The notes: generated by a model from the sequence alone, not told the origin. A DNA stretch of 64,000 nucleotides from Flabesymbios commensalis (GCA_964017125.1 OZ024908.1:78370919-78434918); one strand, 5' to 3'; numbered from the stretch's first letter, positions 11,356-22,518 are shown. Translations and numbers: made by a program.

Positions 11356-11690
11356 TTAACCCTTGAAGCGCCTATTTTCTATGTAGAGCATGGAGATATA
11401 AGGTTTTTATTCAAATTGAAATCATCTTAAATGTCTTAGTTATCTCTTGCCGCTTTATTTGATTACATATGTTATGGGTCTACTGACATTATAATTACTC
11501 TTAAATACTCTTACAGTGCGGGGATCGACTTTAGACGTCAGAATCTGACGTCTACAGACGTCAGATTTTGACGTCTAAAGTCGATCTCCGTGCTGTAATC
11601 GACTTTAGACGTCAGAATCTGACGTCTACAGACGTCAGATTCTGACGACTAAAGTCGATCCCCGTGCTGTAAGGGCTAAGACTGACTTGT
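11356..11690 (+). mobile_element. TTAA-1 MITE with duplicated hairpin
   Basis: Starts TTTAACCCTTGAAGCGCC and ends GTGCTGTAAGGGCTAA. The hairpin block (ATCGACTTTAGACGTCAGAA to TTCTGACGTCTAAAGTCGAT) occurs twice in tandem at about 11523-11600 and 11597-11672, making this copy some 80 bases longer than its relatives. Confidence 0.85.
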
Positions 11691-11794
11691 GACTTAGCTG
11701 AGCCGGTTTTTGAAACCGGGTTAGGTCTTTTTTGCTAAGTTAACTATCCTATTTCCCTAATTATACGATGGATGTTGCCTGATTGGCCTATTCT

Positions 11795-11850
11795 GTTCTG
11801 CAAAACAAACGGCTTAATTTTCAAGTAAGCAGTTAATGCCTTTTATTTTC
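11795..11850. mobile_element. PalB-like partial copy
   Basis: TTCTGCAAAACAAACGGC and CAAGTAAGCAGTTAATGCC resemble one arm of the PalB copy at 41828-41905. Confidence 0.4.
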
Positions 11851-11957
11851 TCACATCAGCAGAATCAGTAAATGTGACTCTTGTTATGTGATGATTAGTG
11901 GCAGAGATATAATTATTAGACCGGTAGATTATGTGTCACCTACACCTCCGTGTGAAA

Positions 11958-12062
11958 CCAAACAAGAGGAACTGCTCACTTTACAAGTAAGCAGTTACTG
12001 CCGTTTGCGACGCTGGCCCAGCATTCAGTCAACCTTCATTCAGAGTATCGTGTTTGCTGGGC
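11958..12062. mobile_element. PalB hairpin joined to a half PalA copy
   Basis: CAAACAAGAGGAACTGCTCA and AAGTAAGCAGTTACTGCCG then TTTG are inverted arms of a PalB element. Directly after it, GACGCTGGCCCAGCATTCAG, then TCAACC and CGTGTTTGCTGGG, form the right half of a PalA element. The two share the CCGTTTG/GACG junction. Confidence 0.6.
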
Positions 12063-12411
12063 TTAAGCAAGAGAAACGATGGGACATCCATTATTCACCA
12101 GGATACAAAGCATATAATATTACACGTGTGAAAAGACCTGGACATTAATATCACCACATATCGTGTGGTATGACATAACACGGACTGATTATTCTCTTTT
12201 GACACCAGTAGCGTGTATAATTGTAATATTATCTCGATAAGAAGAATGGAACAGAAAGATTCACGCCTTAACTGAATATTTCATCATTTATAATATAGAG
12301 AATTTGTTCTCTGTACTCGTAGCGCAGATACGTACCCAATAAATTGGCACTGTTCTGTGTACAGATATATGAAAAAGCTGGTGATGGCTAAATTAGAAAA
12401 AATATATACAG
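12063..12411. other. Intergenic, nothing recognised
   Basis: AT-rich; no family recognised. Confidence 0.4.
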
Positions 12412-12790
12412 TATTGGGACATTCTCTAAATATCTCAGCATTTCTGTTAACTTTAAAATATATTACTGGGCATAAATCACAAATCTTTTATACAGAGGAA
12501 AGTGAACTCTTCGGTTCATTTTTCAATTTTGTGATTATTTCTATCCTAGATTGAGATATAACGCAAAAAAGACTATTGTAAGTTTAGAGTGTGCTTTAGG
12601 TATTAGGACATTTTCTAAATATCTCAGCATTTCTATTAACTTTTCAATGTATTACTGAGTATAAAGAACAAATATTGTATCTCCGAGGAAATTGAATTGT
12701 AAGGTTCATTGTTCAATTTTGTGATTATTTCTATCCTAGATTAAAATATCACGCAAAACAAGAACGTACATTTCTAGGGTGATTTAGGCC
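12412..12790 (+). repeat. Two-unit tandem duplication, period about 189 bp
   Basis: Unit 1 begins TATTGGGACATTCTCTAAAT and unit 2 (12601) TATTAGGACATTTTCTAAAT. Both share TATCTCAGCATTTCT, CAATTTTGTGATTATTTCTA and TCCTAGATT. The units have clearly diverged, so the duplication is not recent. Confidence 0.85.
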
Positions 12791-13356
12791 CTTGCCTTGG
12801 GAGCACCTGTCTATACTTTGCAAAAAAAACGTTACGCAGATCCGAGGTTTCTCTCAACTTGTGCGATCATATCAATCATTCTTAGAGACGGGTGGTCAAA
12901 TATCCAAAGCTCATCAAATTTGATCTTGCTATTCACAGACTGTCAGACCCCTCTTTCATTTCCCTAATAAACGTCATATTCAAAAGGGCGGTTCATACAG
13001 CGTATTTGAGATTGACGGCCACGCAAAATTGCTTAATATTGCTAAGAGAAAATATTTTTTATAGCCTTTTTAATTTGTCTTTTTTCGTTATAAAACGACG
13101 TCTACTAGTCAAGGTAATTAATTTTGCAGAAAAAAACTCGTTTACTGTTTGCGTGAGATTAAACAAGAAGTACCATGTACTGGGTGGAATTTAATTAGGA
13201 GTTTCTGTAGAGGATTTACCCTTTAAGCACTAGGATGTTTTTATTTCCGTGGGAGGTGTGAATTGTTACCGAAATCTACCACAATTATCATGCGAGCTCA
13301 TCACACTCTAGTGAAGTATAGGCGGCTATGGGCTCACAAAAATATTTCACATAAAT
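12791..13356. other. Intergenic, nothing recognised
   Basis: A 100-residue frame at 12892-13194 shows no recognisable domain and is probably chance. Confidence 0.4.
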
Positions 13357-13596
13357 TAACCCTTTCAGCGCGGAAGCCGCCTTTAGACGTCAGAATCTTA
13401 CGTCAATAGACGTTAGATTCTAAAGTCTAAGACGGTGCCCGTACTGAAAGCAAATATTTAAAACGACAGTAGACCCATAACATAAGTCTTCAAATGAATC
13501 AGAAATAAATAACTAAGACATTTATGATGATTTCAAATTGAAAAACCCCTTTGTTCCCCACGCCTTATATATAAATATTTCAGTGTTGCAAGGCTT
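13357..13596 (-). mobile_element. TTAA-1 MITE copy
   Basis: TTAACCCTTTCAGCGCGGAA start, hairpin around GACGTCAGAATCTTACGTC, body ACAGTAGACCCATAACATAA and ATGATGATTTCAAATTG, degraded right end CAGTGTTGCAAGGC. Reverse orientation. Confidence 0.85.
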
Positions 13597-13611
13597 GATA
13601 GCTCATATTTT

Positions 13612-14995
13612 CCACTGCATTTATTTTTATTATCTTTTTAATCGCTGACGATAGTGTCATTAATGCAGAAAATGAAAATGATCTTCAAATCCAACTAGAC
13701 TTTATTAATCAATGGTGTAAGATATGACGTCTCAACATTAACTATAATAAATCTAATGTAATTCATTTTAGGAAGCGTAATGATCGCCAATCAAACTTTG
13801 TATTCCTTTTCGGTCACTTACCTATTTATACTGTGCACACATATACATACCTAGGAATTGTTTTCGACGAGCATTTAACATTTTCAGAATGTATTAAAAC
13901 CCACACAGACGCGGCTGGGAGGGCTTTGGGAGGTTTAATATCAGAATGTCAAAAATTAAAAGGCTTGGGATATGAGTGTTACTGTAAATTATATGATTCT
14001 TTAGTTGTACCAGTTCAATATTACGAGGCAGAAATTTGGTGCATTGTAAATTCATGAAAGAGCAATGAGATATTATCAAAATGTATTTTTCAAAGAGACC
14101 TAGCGTTAAGCAGAAAACCTAATTGGAGTCATGAAGTATTAAAATTATTCAGATTGTATGACCATGTTGCTGACAAAAATAACCCTAGTCTATGTTGTTT
14201 AGATCGAATTTCTAAATTGTCTCGTGAATTTTCAGAAACTAACTGGTTAAATGAAGTAAACCAAAAACCTAAATCACGCACCTATATTTTAATAAATAAA
14301 ACACTAAATCCATCAGAGTATGTGAAATCGTATATGTCAAAACATAAACGCAGCTTAATGGTACAGTTTCTAACTGGTATTTTCCCATTAAAAATTGAAA
14401 CAGGTCGCTTTAAGAAAATTCGTGACACATCATCTGTTTAAATAGTCAAGAAAGAATTTGTGAAATGTGTACCTTAAACAAACCAGAAGATAAAATACAT
14501 TTATTATGCTCATGTTATATATCGTTTAGAAAACCATTTTTTTGATAAAGCAATAAATTTTAATGTTGACTTTCAATCATTTTCAAACACTAATAAATTC
14601 ATTTGGCTAATCACCAACGATTGGAGAGATGTCGTTAACTTTTTGTTAGCTGCATGGCAAACAAGAAGCAGTGTACTTTTTTCTGTGAAATAATATTTTA
14701 TTATTATGATTGTAGATGTACCGCTCTGTTTACCAGTTGTTTACCGATCTGTGCGCTTATAGTTTCCTGTCTGTGCCAGCAAGCGTGGATTCTCTGTTAC
14801 ATGTAACCTAACTTATGACGAAGAACCCACGTGACTGCCGGTACAGTCAGTTCACAGCAATTAATATAAATATATCTTTTATTTTTCTTTTTACTTTTCC
14901 AATAGACAAAAGTGACTGGAAAGCCACAATAGGCTGGATATACTATCTTCATCATTGATTGATATTGTATACTTGTACATGTTAAATCTGTCGCT
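13612..14995 (+). mobile_element. Non-LTR retrotransposon, 3' half of ORF2 plus 3' UTR
   Basis: Begins inside the reverse transcriptase at the catalytic ADDSVINAENENDLQIQLDF segment (ADD codons near 13644-13652). In register or after small frame changes follow KSNVIHFRKRNDRQ, TYTYLGIVFDEHLTFSECIK, AAGRALGGLISECQKLKG and PVQYYEAEIW (thumb region), a Cys-rich CEMC...LLCSC stretch, and the terminal RDVVNFLLAAWQTRSSVLF with a stop at about 14691. The endonuclease and most fingers are missing by 5' truncation, and several stops and frameshifts show the copy is dead. 14694-14995 is UTR-like, with AATAAAATAAACG near the end. Clade not resolved by eye. Confidence 0.85.
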
Positions 14996-15044
14996 ATAAT
15001 AAAATAAACGTATATAACGAATACAAAACGACGTTTTTGTCCAT

Positions 15045-15107
15045 CAATAGTTATTTTGATATCAGCTCAGCTCTGACTGATCTGAGCTGGTATTAAAATA
15101 ACTATTG
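15045..15107. repeat. Inverted repeat (hairpin), 26-bp arms
   Basis: CAATAGTTATTTTGATATCA then GCTCAG pairs with CTGAGC then TGGTATTAAAATAACTATTG across an 11-base loop, with only a few mismatches. No second copy was seen in the window. Confidence 0.75.
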
Positions 15108-15555
15108 TGCAATATAAAGTAGCCAGGTAGATATGATACAATAATTCGCCTGACCTTAAAAGAACACTAACAATAGTTTTTTGGGGTTCAAATAGTCATT
15201 TGGGCTGTCCAATTCGCCAGAAAAATGTCTCCCAAAATTCGACTATGGACAACGATCAATTCAGACGTGAAAGGGTTAATTGAGAAACCTAGCAGCGAAG
15301 GCGTCATTGCCATACATCTGGCTTTTATAACAGTTATTCCATGTCAAAGGAATTCGAAAAATCATATGTGGGCCTTATATGACGTATGTATTTGAAGCCA
15401 ATTCTTTTTGGTAGCGATTAATATACAATAGCCTTTATAGGTATTTAAACCAATTTCAATTTGAATTATTCGGCAATCGATTTTGCGTTTATCAATTTAT
15501 CCCTTTTGAATAGCTGTTGTTTTTTGAGCAAGCAAGACCTTTCTGAATACTCTCA

Positions 15556-15885
15556 AAATGGGTGGGGTGTAGTGAGTACGCCGGATGCATGTCATACCGG
15601 AGGTTGCGGTTGAATGTTTCAAAGGAGCAAGAGTGTTTCTTCTCTACCCTTTCGTAAAGATACCGAATTCAAGCCTCCTTGCTTGACCGAGAGGTAGCAG
15701 GCTCGGCCTCAGACAGTCGAATTTTGAATCCTGTAACTGGAGGGCAGTGTTATTCGATTTATCTCACCATCCTCAGGGGGGTATCATGTTCCAGTTTAGC
15801 CTCTATGCCCACAAAGCCGGCCTAGGTCCTATTCATTCTTTAATTAAGGCATTCATTCATTCATTCATTCATTCATTTATTCAAA
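15556..15885 (+). mobile_element. SINE-1, old degenerate full-length copy
   Basis: GGGTGGGGTGTAGTGAGTAC marks a decayed first head and GACCGAGAGGTAGCAGGCTC a good second A-box region. CTCACCATCCTCAGGGGG and CCAGTTTAGCCTCTATGCCC give the 3' part, which ends in an (ATTC)n tail at 15849-15880. More diverged than the copies at 29.5 and 59.1 kb. Confidence 0.8.
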
Positions 15886-16084
15886 ATGAGATAATTTCAA
15901 GTTACGATTTAATCTCCAAATATTATACATCTGTAAAATGTAATTAATATCTCCAATGTCGACATCAGTCCGTTTTTATTCTGAATCTAAGGTACGTAGA
16001 TTGACAGAACAATTATCCCTTACACCTCCAAGCACAACTCTAGTCGTTTTGAGTCTGTTTTATTAGCCGTTTGAATCGCAGTCA

Positions 16085-16200
16085 TTGTGAACGAAATTAG
16101 TGTTCAAACATCAAGTTTTTGCGAAATTTCGGTCTCAAGTTAAACAAATATGAGTATTTTTCACCCGCTTGAAGTTGCGAGACACAATTTTATTTTTTTT
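16085..16200 (-). mobile_element. PalC repeat copy
   Basis: GGTCTCAAGTTAAACAAATA and GAGTATTTTTCACCCGCTTG then AAGTTGCGAGACA; read in reverse this matches the block at 45630-45720. Confidence 0.5.
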
Positions 16201-16319
16201 AATGTCGCGCTGTAAGGTTTTATAATATAACGAGGACATCTACAAGAGACTGATATGATTGATAAAACTGATCTATTATAGAGATCCATCTCAAGGTGTA
16301 GCCTGTTTAAATTAGGCAT

Positions 16320-18193
16320 TTAAGCAATACAAGACTAATATGGCAAAGAAAATCAAATCCTTTAAGTCTACCAGACCTAAAGAATACTGGGATATATTAA
16401 ACCGTCGGACTGATTTAAACGTTCTAAAACATATTTCATTAGGTATTCTACATGACCATTTTGCTAAACTAAACGCGGCAAAACATGACAGTAATGATAT
16501 TGAACAATCCCATGTAACTGTCGCACCTGACCCTATACTAGATAATTATATTACACACGATGAGATCAATAAAGCTATTAATTCTTTCAAATGTAATAAG
16601 AGCTGCGGTTTAGATCAGATAATAAACGAATATATATTAAAATCTGGTATTATGCCAGAAGGTTGGTGTGTAGGTGTAATTAAACCGTTATATAAAGGTA
16701 AAGCTGATAAATCTGACCTCGATAACTATTGGGGTATAACCATTGTTAGCTGATCTCACGTAATATAACTGGGCAAATATTAGCCATCATCAAAACATGT
16801 ACAATAAGGGCAATTGTGTGTTTCAACAAATGGGACAATGAGAGTAAAACAAGGAAAATTTATCACCGCTTCTTTTTATAATCTACTTATCTGATCTAGA
16901 ATCATTTTTGTCATCTGAATACAACTTGTTAGAAACTCTACAGAATATGGGCAGTGAATTTATTGACGTTAATGCAATCGTCACATTTTTAAGACTGTAC
17001 CTATTAATTTAGGCCGATGATACTGTATTGTTGGCGGATTCATCCGAATCATTAAATGCCATGTTAACTTATTGTGCTGATCGAGATCTGACTATCAACA
17101 CTGATAAAAATAAACTTATGATTTCATCCAGAGCAAAGATTAGAAAAAAATAATTTTGGAAATCATATTTTAGAAGCTGTCTATAGCTATAAGTATCTTG
17201 GTCTGTTGTTCAATTATAATGGTAAGTTTAAACAAGCTAAAATGATCTTCTGGTGATGGGCACTAGACCCATGTTTACAGTGCTTTGTAAAGTTGGCTCT
17301 TTTAATTTACCTATGGATGTTCAATAAGAACTGTTTGATGTATCAGTAGGTCCAGTTATATTATGTGATTGCGAAGTTTGTTCTTCCGACGGCTGTGACA
17401 TTTTGAAAAAAATACATCTTTGCTTTTGCAAAATCAACCTCTCATTGGGGAAATTCACGCCGAGTTGCATGGTTTACGGTGAACTGGGCAGAAAGCCGCT
17501 AGAAATAATCGCGTAAACACGCGCCCTGTCATTCTGGGCTCGTCTCGTCACAACCACGGAGACCAAACTAAGCACTTTTCTGTATAAATTATTATATAAT
17601 ATGCATGTGACAGGTATTTATCATAATAGTTGGATAATGTTTTTAGGAAAAACACGATCAATATTTTTAATTATGGAGAAATGCTGTTTTTCAAAGCAAT
17701 AAATGTTTGAATTATCCAATTTTTGAAGATACTCTTTTCCGTATAAAAATATTCATTAAATCTTGCACTGAAGTACCAACGTATTTTTTTAAATTTAGAT
17801 GTGATAATAATCAACTTCCAATAGAGACCGGGACCAGACATAAAATACCTAGAGATATGCGCTATTGTAGATGTTGTGAATACAGAGAAATTGGAGATGA
17901 ATAATTTTTATCATTTCATATTAATCTGTAATTTTTTTCAAGCAAACCGAAAAAATACATTAAAACAAAATTCACTAACCAACCAAGTGCCTTAAAAATG
18001 GCTAATCTCATGACAAGACAAGTATTATTTAACCTATGGAATGTTGGCTTTATAAAGTATTGTGTTATGTTGATTATATAAGTATGTTTTAGTCGAATGT
18101 ATAACACATTTAGTATAATAATGTTGATAACGTTATTTGTTTTACTGGTATCTGCCTGGCATATCTCGCATATTGACAGTACCGTCAATAAAC
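16320..18193 (+). mobile_element. Non-LTR retrotransposon (LINE), decayed ORF2 and 3' UTR
   Basis: 16320-16752 encodes the region before and at the start of the reverse transcriptase: STRPKEYWDILNRRTD, DNYITHDEINKAINSFK, NKSCGLDQIINEYILKSG and WCVGVIKPLYKGKADKSDLD then NYWGITIVS. After a lost stretch, LFIIYLSDLESF and, at about 17012, ADDTVLLADSSESLNAMLTY with KNKLMISSRAKIR carry the catalytic Asp pair, then YKYLGLLFNYNGKFKQAK. The C-terminal part at 17700-18080 includes LPIETGTRHKIPRDMRYCRC and IGDE. Internal deletions and frame changes are evident, and the endonuclease is absent. The 3' end GTCAATAAACTATTGTATTG runs straight into the pentanucleotide array. Clade unresolved. Confidence 0.85.
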
Positions 18194-18569
18194 TATTGTA
18201 TTGTATTGTATTGTATTGTATTGTATTGTATTGTATTGTATTGTATTGTATTGTATTGTATTGTATTGTATTGTATTGTATTGTATTGTATTGTATTGTA
18301 TTGTATTGTATTGTATTGTATTGTATTGTATTGTATTGTATTGTATTGTATTGTATTGTATTGTATTGTATTGTATTGTATTGTATTGTATTGTATTGTA
18401 TTGTATTGTATTGTATTGTATTGTATTGTATTGTATTGTATTGTATTGTATTGTATTGTATTGTATTGTATTGTATTGTATTGTATTGTATTGTATTGTA
18501 TTGTATTGTATTGTATTGTATTGTATTGTATTGTATTGTATTGTATTGTATTGTATTGTATTGTATTGT
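18194..18569 (+). repeat. (ATTGT)n pentanucleotide array, about 75 units
   Basis: A perfect run of ATTGT with no interruptions seen, directly after the LINE 3' UTR. It therefore looks like an expanded LINE tail. Because 5 is not a multiple of 3 and the unit lacks stops, it produces long spurious frames (CIVLY on plus, NTIQY on minus) that are not genes. Its true length is uncertain in any assembly. Confidence 0.97.
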
Positions 18570-19061
18570 CTGAAATATCCCACTATTACATATTTTCTAA
18601 CTAATCATAGCCATCGTTGACATACGCTTTGCTTTGACAGAACAAATTGTGTGCCTACATCGTTATGGCTAGATTTTTCAGATTGATTCCCTGGTACAAC
18701 GCTTGGGAAAAGACTCCAAATCAAAAATGTGGATAACAGGCATGACAAATTGGGGTGTTCTTTGTATGTGACAAATTAATGACTGGCTTGCTCATGGTGC
18801 GACAAACGGACAGTGGCTCAAAATGGATCTAATAGCGAATGATGCCGGCCCAGCGTAAAATCAGCATATTCCGTCTCTTAGTGAGCAGGTGAGGTCGATG
18901 ATTCAAAATGTGTCATATGACTGCAAACAAAGTCTAAAATGACACAGTTAGACGCCCCAATATCCGCACATGTTCTATGTGAACAAGCAGACACCTGACA
19001 AAAATGACCGATCCCGGTTTTTCATTTAAAAGATTAATTTAGATTAGATTGGATACATGAT
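18570..19061. other. Intergenic, nothing recognised
   Basis: No repeat family or protein motif seen. Confidence 0.4.
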
Positions 19062-19152
19062 GTTGAATGAATGTTGATTTAACGTTGGTCCAACGGCGTA
19101 GACGGTGGACCGACGGTAAATCCTTGATTCAACGTCTTGTGTTTGCTGAGTT
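19062..19152. mobile_element. PalA palindrome copy
   Basis: TGTTGATTTAACGTTGGTCC then AACGG on the left, GGTGGACCGACGGTAAATCC on the right, and terminus CAACGTCTTGTGTTTGCTGA. Confidence 0.7.
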
Positions 19153-19327
19153 AAATGGTACTGTACGGCCACACCGGGAAAGAGTGATGAATCATCTATG
19201 TCGCTGTTTAGTTTAGTTTTTTGTAAACAAAAAACTGAAGATGTCTCCCCTCTAGTACAGCAGCATAACCATAAAGGTTGATAGCTAATAGATGTAGTGT
19301 CAATAGCGTTTGTAATTAATGTTATTA

Positions 19328-19455
19328 AATGGCTCATGTGGACAGTAGAGAATATGTATTTTGATGTGGTGGAACCCGTTTTTTATATCTACAGTAACTA
19401 AATTGTCTTTAGGCTCAATCAGTTGGGCCACAGTTTTAATATCTTCACACCTGGC
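19328..19455 (-). mobile_element. DIRS-type retrotransposon fossil fragment
   Basis: About 130 bases on the minus strand encode a peptide containing DIKTVAQLIEPKDNLVTVDI followed by KNGFHHIKIH. This resembles the start of the reverse-transcriptase domain of DIRS-like (tyrosine-recombinase) retrotransposons. Only this small part remains, with no terminal repeats, recombinase or gag-like region nearby, so it is a broken fragment. It lies between PalA copies. Age cannot be estimated well from one short piece. Confidence 0.65.
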
Positions 19456-19497
19456 GATGTGCGGAACATAGTGTGGCCTGTCAACACTCCCAGCAAC

Positions 19498-19612
19498 ATG
19501 AGGTATTTGACCCAATGCTGGCCCGATTGTGGCCCCCGTCTGCTACGCTGGCCCACCATCAAACCAGCATTGGTTCAACGCCTCGTCTTTACTGGGCTGC
19601 AGGTATGGCAGT
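19498..19612. mobile_element. PalA palindrome copy
   Basis: TTGACCCAATGCTGGCCCGA on the left and CGCTGGCCCACCATCAAACC then AGCATTGGTTCAACGCCTCG on the right; the end is CTTTACTGGGC. Confidence 0.7.
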
Positions 19613-19635
19613 GCATACTGCTGGCGGCGAGTATA

Positions 19636-19702
19636 AGCCGACACCGACCCAATGTCTGTTAAATGTTGGGTCAGCGTCGCCCGTGCTGGCCAGTATCCAT
19701 TC
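19636..19702. mobile_element. PalA-like partial copy
   Basis: GACCCAATGTCTGTTAAATG then TTGGGTCAGCGTCG forms one arm; the other arm (GTGCTGGCCAGTATCCATTC) is poorly preserved. Confidence 0.45.
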
Positions 19703-19754
19703 AGCCATAGTCAGTACTTCATGCTGGCAGTACTTGCAGGGCTGCCGGTACCGG

Positions 19755-19832
19755 CACGATGCTTTGAACCAATGTTGAGTTAATGTTGGCCCGCTGTCTG
19801 TGACATTAAGTTAATGTCTTGTGTTTGACCGC
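19755..19832. mobile_element. PalA palindrome copy
   Basis: GAACCAATGTTGAGTTAATG then TTGGCCCGC, and ACATTAAGTTAATGTCTTGT then GTTTG. The right arm is shortened. Confidence 0.6.
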
Positions 19833-19960
19833 ATGCACGATTGAAAGCGCTGGACTGAAAGAATGAGACACTCACAGACACATACTGAAACAGACTGAGC
19901 GGACAAAGGTTAAGCAACATGTCCCCACCTCTGTGTACATAGGGGAGACATAATGAACTG

Positions 19961-20021
19961 ACACAAATGAATTGAAACGCCGGCACGTTTGTTTATAATA
20001 ATGATGTAATATCAGCTAATT
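19961..20021 (+). repeat. 60-bp direct repeat, left copy
   Basis: ACACAAATGAATTGAAACGC then CGGCACGTTTGTTTATAATA and ATGATGTAATATCAGCTAAT. Repeated in direct orientation at 20563-20622 with only about five differences; the copies are 602 bases apart. Confidence 0.9.
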
Positions 20022-20562
20022 GCCACCCTGTATTGTCGGACAAATGAGTCAATTAGACTTTTTTAATGTCAATAAAATTACTACTACTACATAAAAATAA
20101 TAATAATAATAGTCGCAAGAACGGAGTCAAAAAGCAGTATCTGTTTACGTGTTTGAGTGAGCCGATACTGTCTTTTGTCTTTTCGAAACTGTTATACTGG
20201 AGTAAAAAACAGAGAAACTGTGTTAAGGTATAGTCCCTATATACTAGAGTAAATTATTCGAACGATGAATATTTGTAAAACTTTTAATAGTATTAAGTTT
20301 ATATAATTGATCACTAGCCTCTTCTTACATGTATTACTGTAGAATGTCAACGATCACACACGGGGGGGAGGGGGGGGGGGGGTATACAGGAACATAAATT
20401 AATAGTTTTAGTTACTGATGGTCAGTGTATATTATAGTATAGTAGTAATCAGGTAATGATGTTAAAACACCACCAAGTACATTATCACTTAGTGATGATG
20501 ATGACATTGAAGAACTATCTATATTTCATTAAAATGATTCACTTACACATTTAATGTCTTGA
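20022..20562. other. Segment between the 60-bp direct repeats
   Basis: Contains AATGTCAATAAAATTACTAC followed by (CTA)n and (AAT)n runs, which looks like the 3' end of a retroelement on the plus strand, and a G-rich run at 20362-20382. No coding motif recognised. Confidence 0.4.
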
Positions 20563-20622
20563 ACACAAATTAATTGACACGCCGGCACGTTCGTTTATAA
20601 TAATGATGTAATATCAGCTAAT
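20563..20622 (+). repeat. 60-bp direct repeat, right copy
   Basis: ACACAAATTAATTGACACGC then CGGCACGTTCGTTTATAATA; partner of 19961-20021. Confidence 0.9.
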
Positions 20623-20860
20623 TATTTCTTTATATGAAATATAACGCAAACTGTCACATTTCTTTATATACTAAATAAGGCATTACGAGTTTATATTAAT
20701 CAATTTAGACATCAATTCAGGTTGAATTGACTAAAAGATGCCGAATATCAGAAAGAAAGTGAGTTGAACTCTTAGGCTGACCACGTACTCTGCCTTCCCA
20801 GCTAATTTAATTTTGAAGCTTTATTCCACCATCCAAAACCGTTTAAAATACCTATATAAT

Positions 20861-21041
20861 TCTGACGTCAAAACAAGATCCCCACGGGAAGAATTGGAAA
20901 AAACTTGTAGTGGCCGTAGACTCCTAACATACGTATTCAAATGAAGTTAGAAAGAGCTAACTAAGACATTTATGATGATTTCAAACAAAACCCTTTGGTT
21001 TCCATAGTTTCTATAAACATATTTCACGCTATCAGGGTTAA
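20861..21041 (-). mobile_element. TTAA-1 MITE, truncated copy
   Basis: Hairpin end mostly lost (TTCTGACGTCAAAACAAGAT remains). The body AGTGGCCGTAGACTCCTAAC, TTCAAATGAAGTTAGAAAGA and ATGATGATTTCAAA is clear, ending ATATTTCACGCTATCAGGGT. Confidence 0.75.
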
Positions 21042-22518
21042 TACACGATGCTGGTCTACCGCTGGGGTGGCGTTATACAAGCGTCGCATACACGGCCGAT
21101 AATCAGCTAGTGTAGAAATGTCAGCCTTGTATAACGCCTCTTGTTTGTAAATACAAACGTATTTTATAGCATCTGTTTAATTAATCTAACAATCAATCTC
21201 AAATTCTAAAGCATGGTAAACTAAATACTAAGGAATGCGCACTTGTCCTTAAAACATGTCTCTGAAATGCAAATAGAACAAAGCACGTAGAAATCCTAAC
21301 ATTTGTAAAACTATTTCCACCGGGTTACCAGTGATTATTATTAATGTCTGTGATAAAAGCTATGCTTCATATATCGCCTACATTTAATGATGTTTTAAAA
21401 ATATTAAACTGACAGTTTCTCAGCATGTTAAAGAGCAGCATAATTATCAGGAGATGTTAATTTACTTGGAGACAATCAATTTGCTCTTATTTGTTTTATC
21501 TTATATCAGTAAAATGCTTTTCAGTGAGTCGTAGCTACCGGCTGCAAACTACGTTTTAATTAAAACCTAATGGCACATCAAGATAGTATATCTGCTGGTT
21601 ATGATAATATAAATTTAGTATTTAATTAAAATTCTGACAATTAACCTCTCTAATGTTCAATAAAGTATAATAATTGTTGCAAGAGAAGACATTAAAATGG
21701 CTGGAAAAGCACGACACCTGTAAAATTAATTGTGTGTGAGCTGAATTGTCTTTTTTATTCTATAGTATACACTTCTAAAGATATTTAATTTAGACTATTT
21801 ATTTTGTAATTAATCTGAGTGACGCATTGACATGTTCATCTTCGCAGCTAGCATTCTAATAAACCATTATTCTGTTTTTGTCTGTTAGAATGTGAAAACA
21901 AAGATTATTCAGTGGTGAGCATGGTTACGTTATGTCTATATGTTACACATTACAACAATTTTATTTTACATTAGGTGACTTTTTGTATTTTTTTTTCTAA
22001 TATTTTTAGTTGGACCTAAACATTTGAAATCAACTTCCACATGAACATCAATTCCATCTGTCAGAGTATAATCTGACCACTTTCAATAAGTAGATCTATT
22101 TTTCTGCATTCACATTCATATGGACTTGCCATGGAAACCTTGCCAGTGATCAATCAAACTGATTTGGGATTGATGACATAATAAATTGCACACATTAAGC
22201 TACGTTGCCTATAAATGTAAGCTTTGTATAAAGTTTTTAATAAAGTTTGTCATTTCGAAATCACATCCAATATATTTGACTGGCTAATGTTCAAAGTCAA
22301 GTTGTAACTCATTACAATCATTTTCATTATTATTACGGTTTGTTCAGATCTATGACGGGGTATCAGGAGTTGATTTAAATCGTTATTATTATATTGTGTC
22401 GTACAAATATCACTCATTGGTAGTAAAGCTGGTGGTGCTACAGCCAAAATTCTGTCTTTGGTGCACACACGTGTACAGTGACCATAACTGTTGAAATGCA
22501 TGGGATCAAGTCAGCCAT
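21042..22518. other. Intergenic, nothing recognised
   Basis: About 1.5 kb of AT-rich DNA. No coding motif or repeat family recognised. GCTGGTCTACCGCTGGGGTG at 21050 is faintly PalA-like. Confidence 0.4.

Noticed and set aside
18097-18620. Long open frames of CIVLY and NTIQY repeats
   Set aside because: They are translations of the (ATTGT)n array on both strands, not genes.
19961-20622. Tiny LTR element bounded by the 60-bp direct repeats
   Set aside because: Repeats are too short, lack TG...CA ends, and no primer-binding site or coding part is visible between them.
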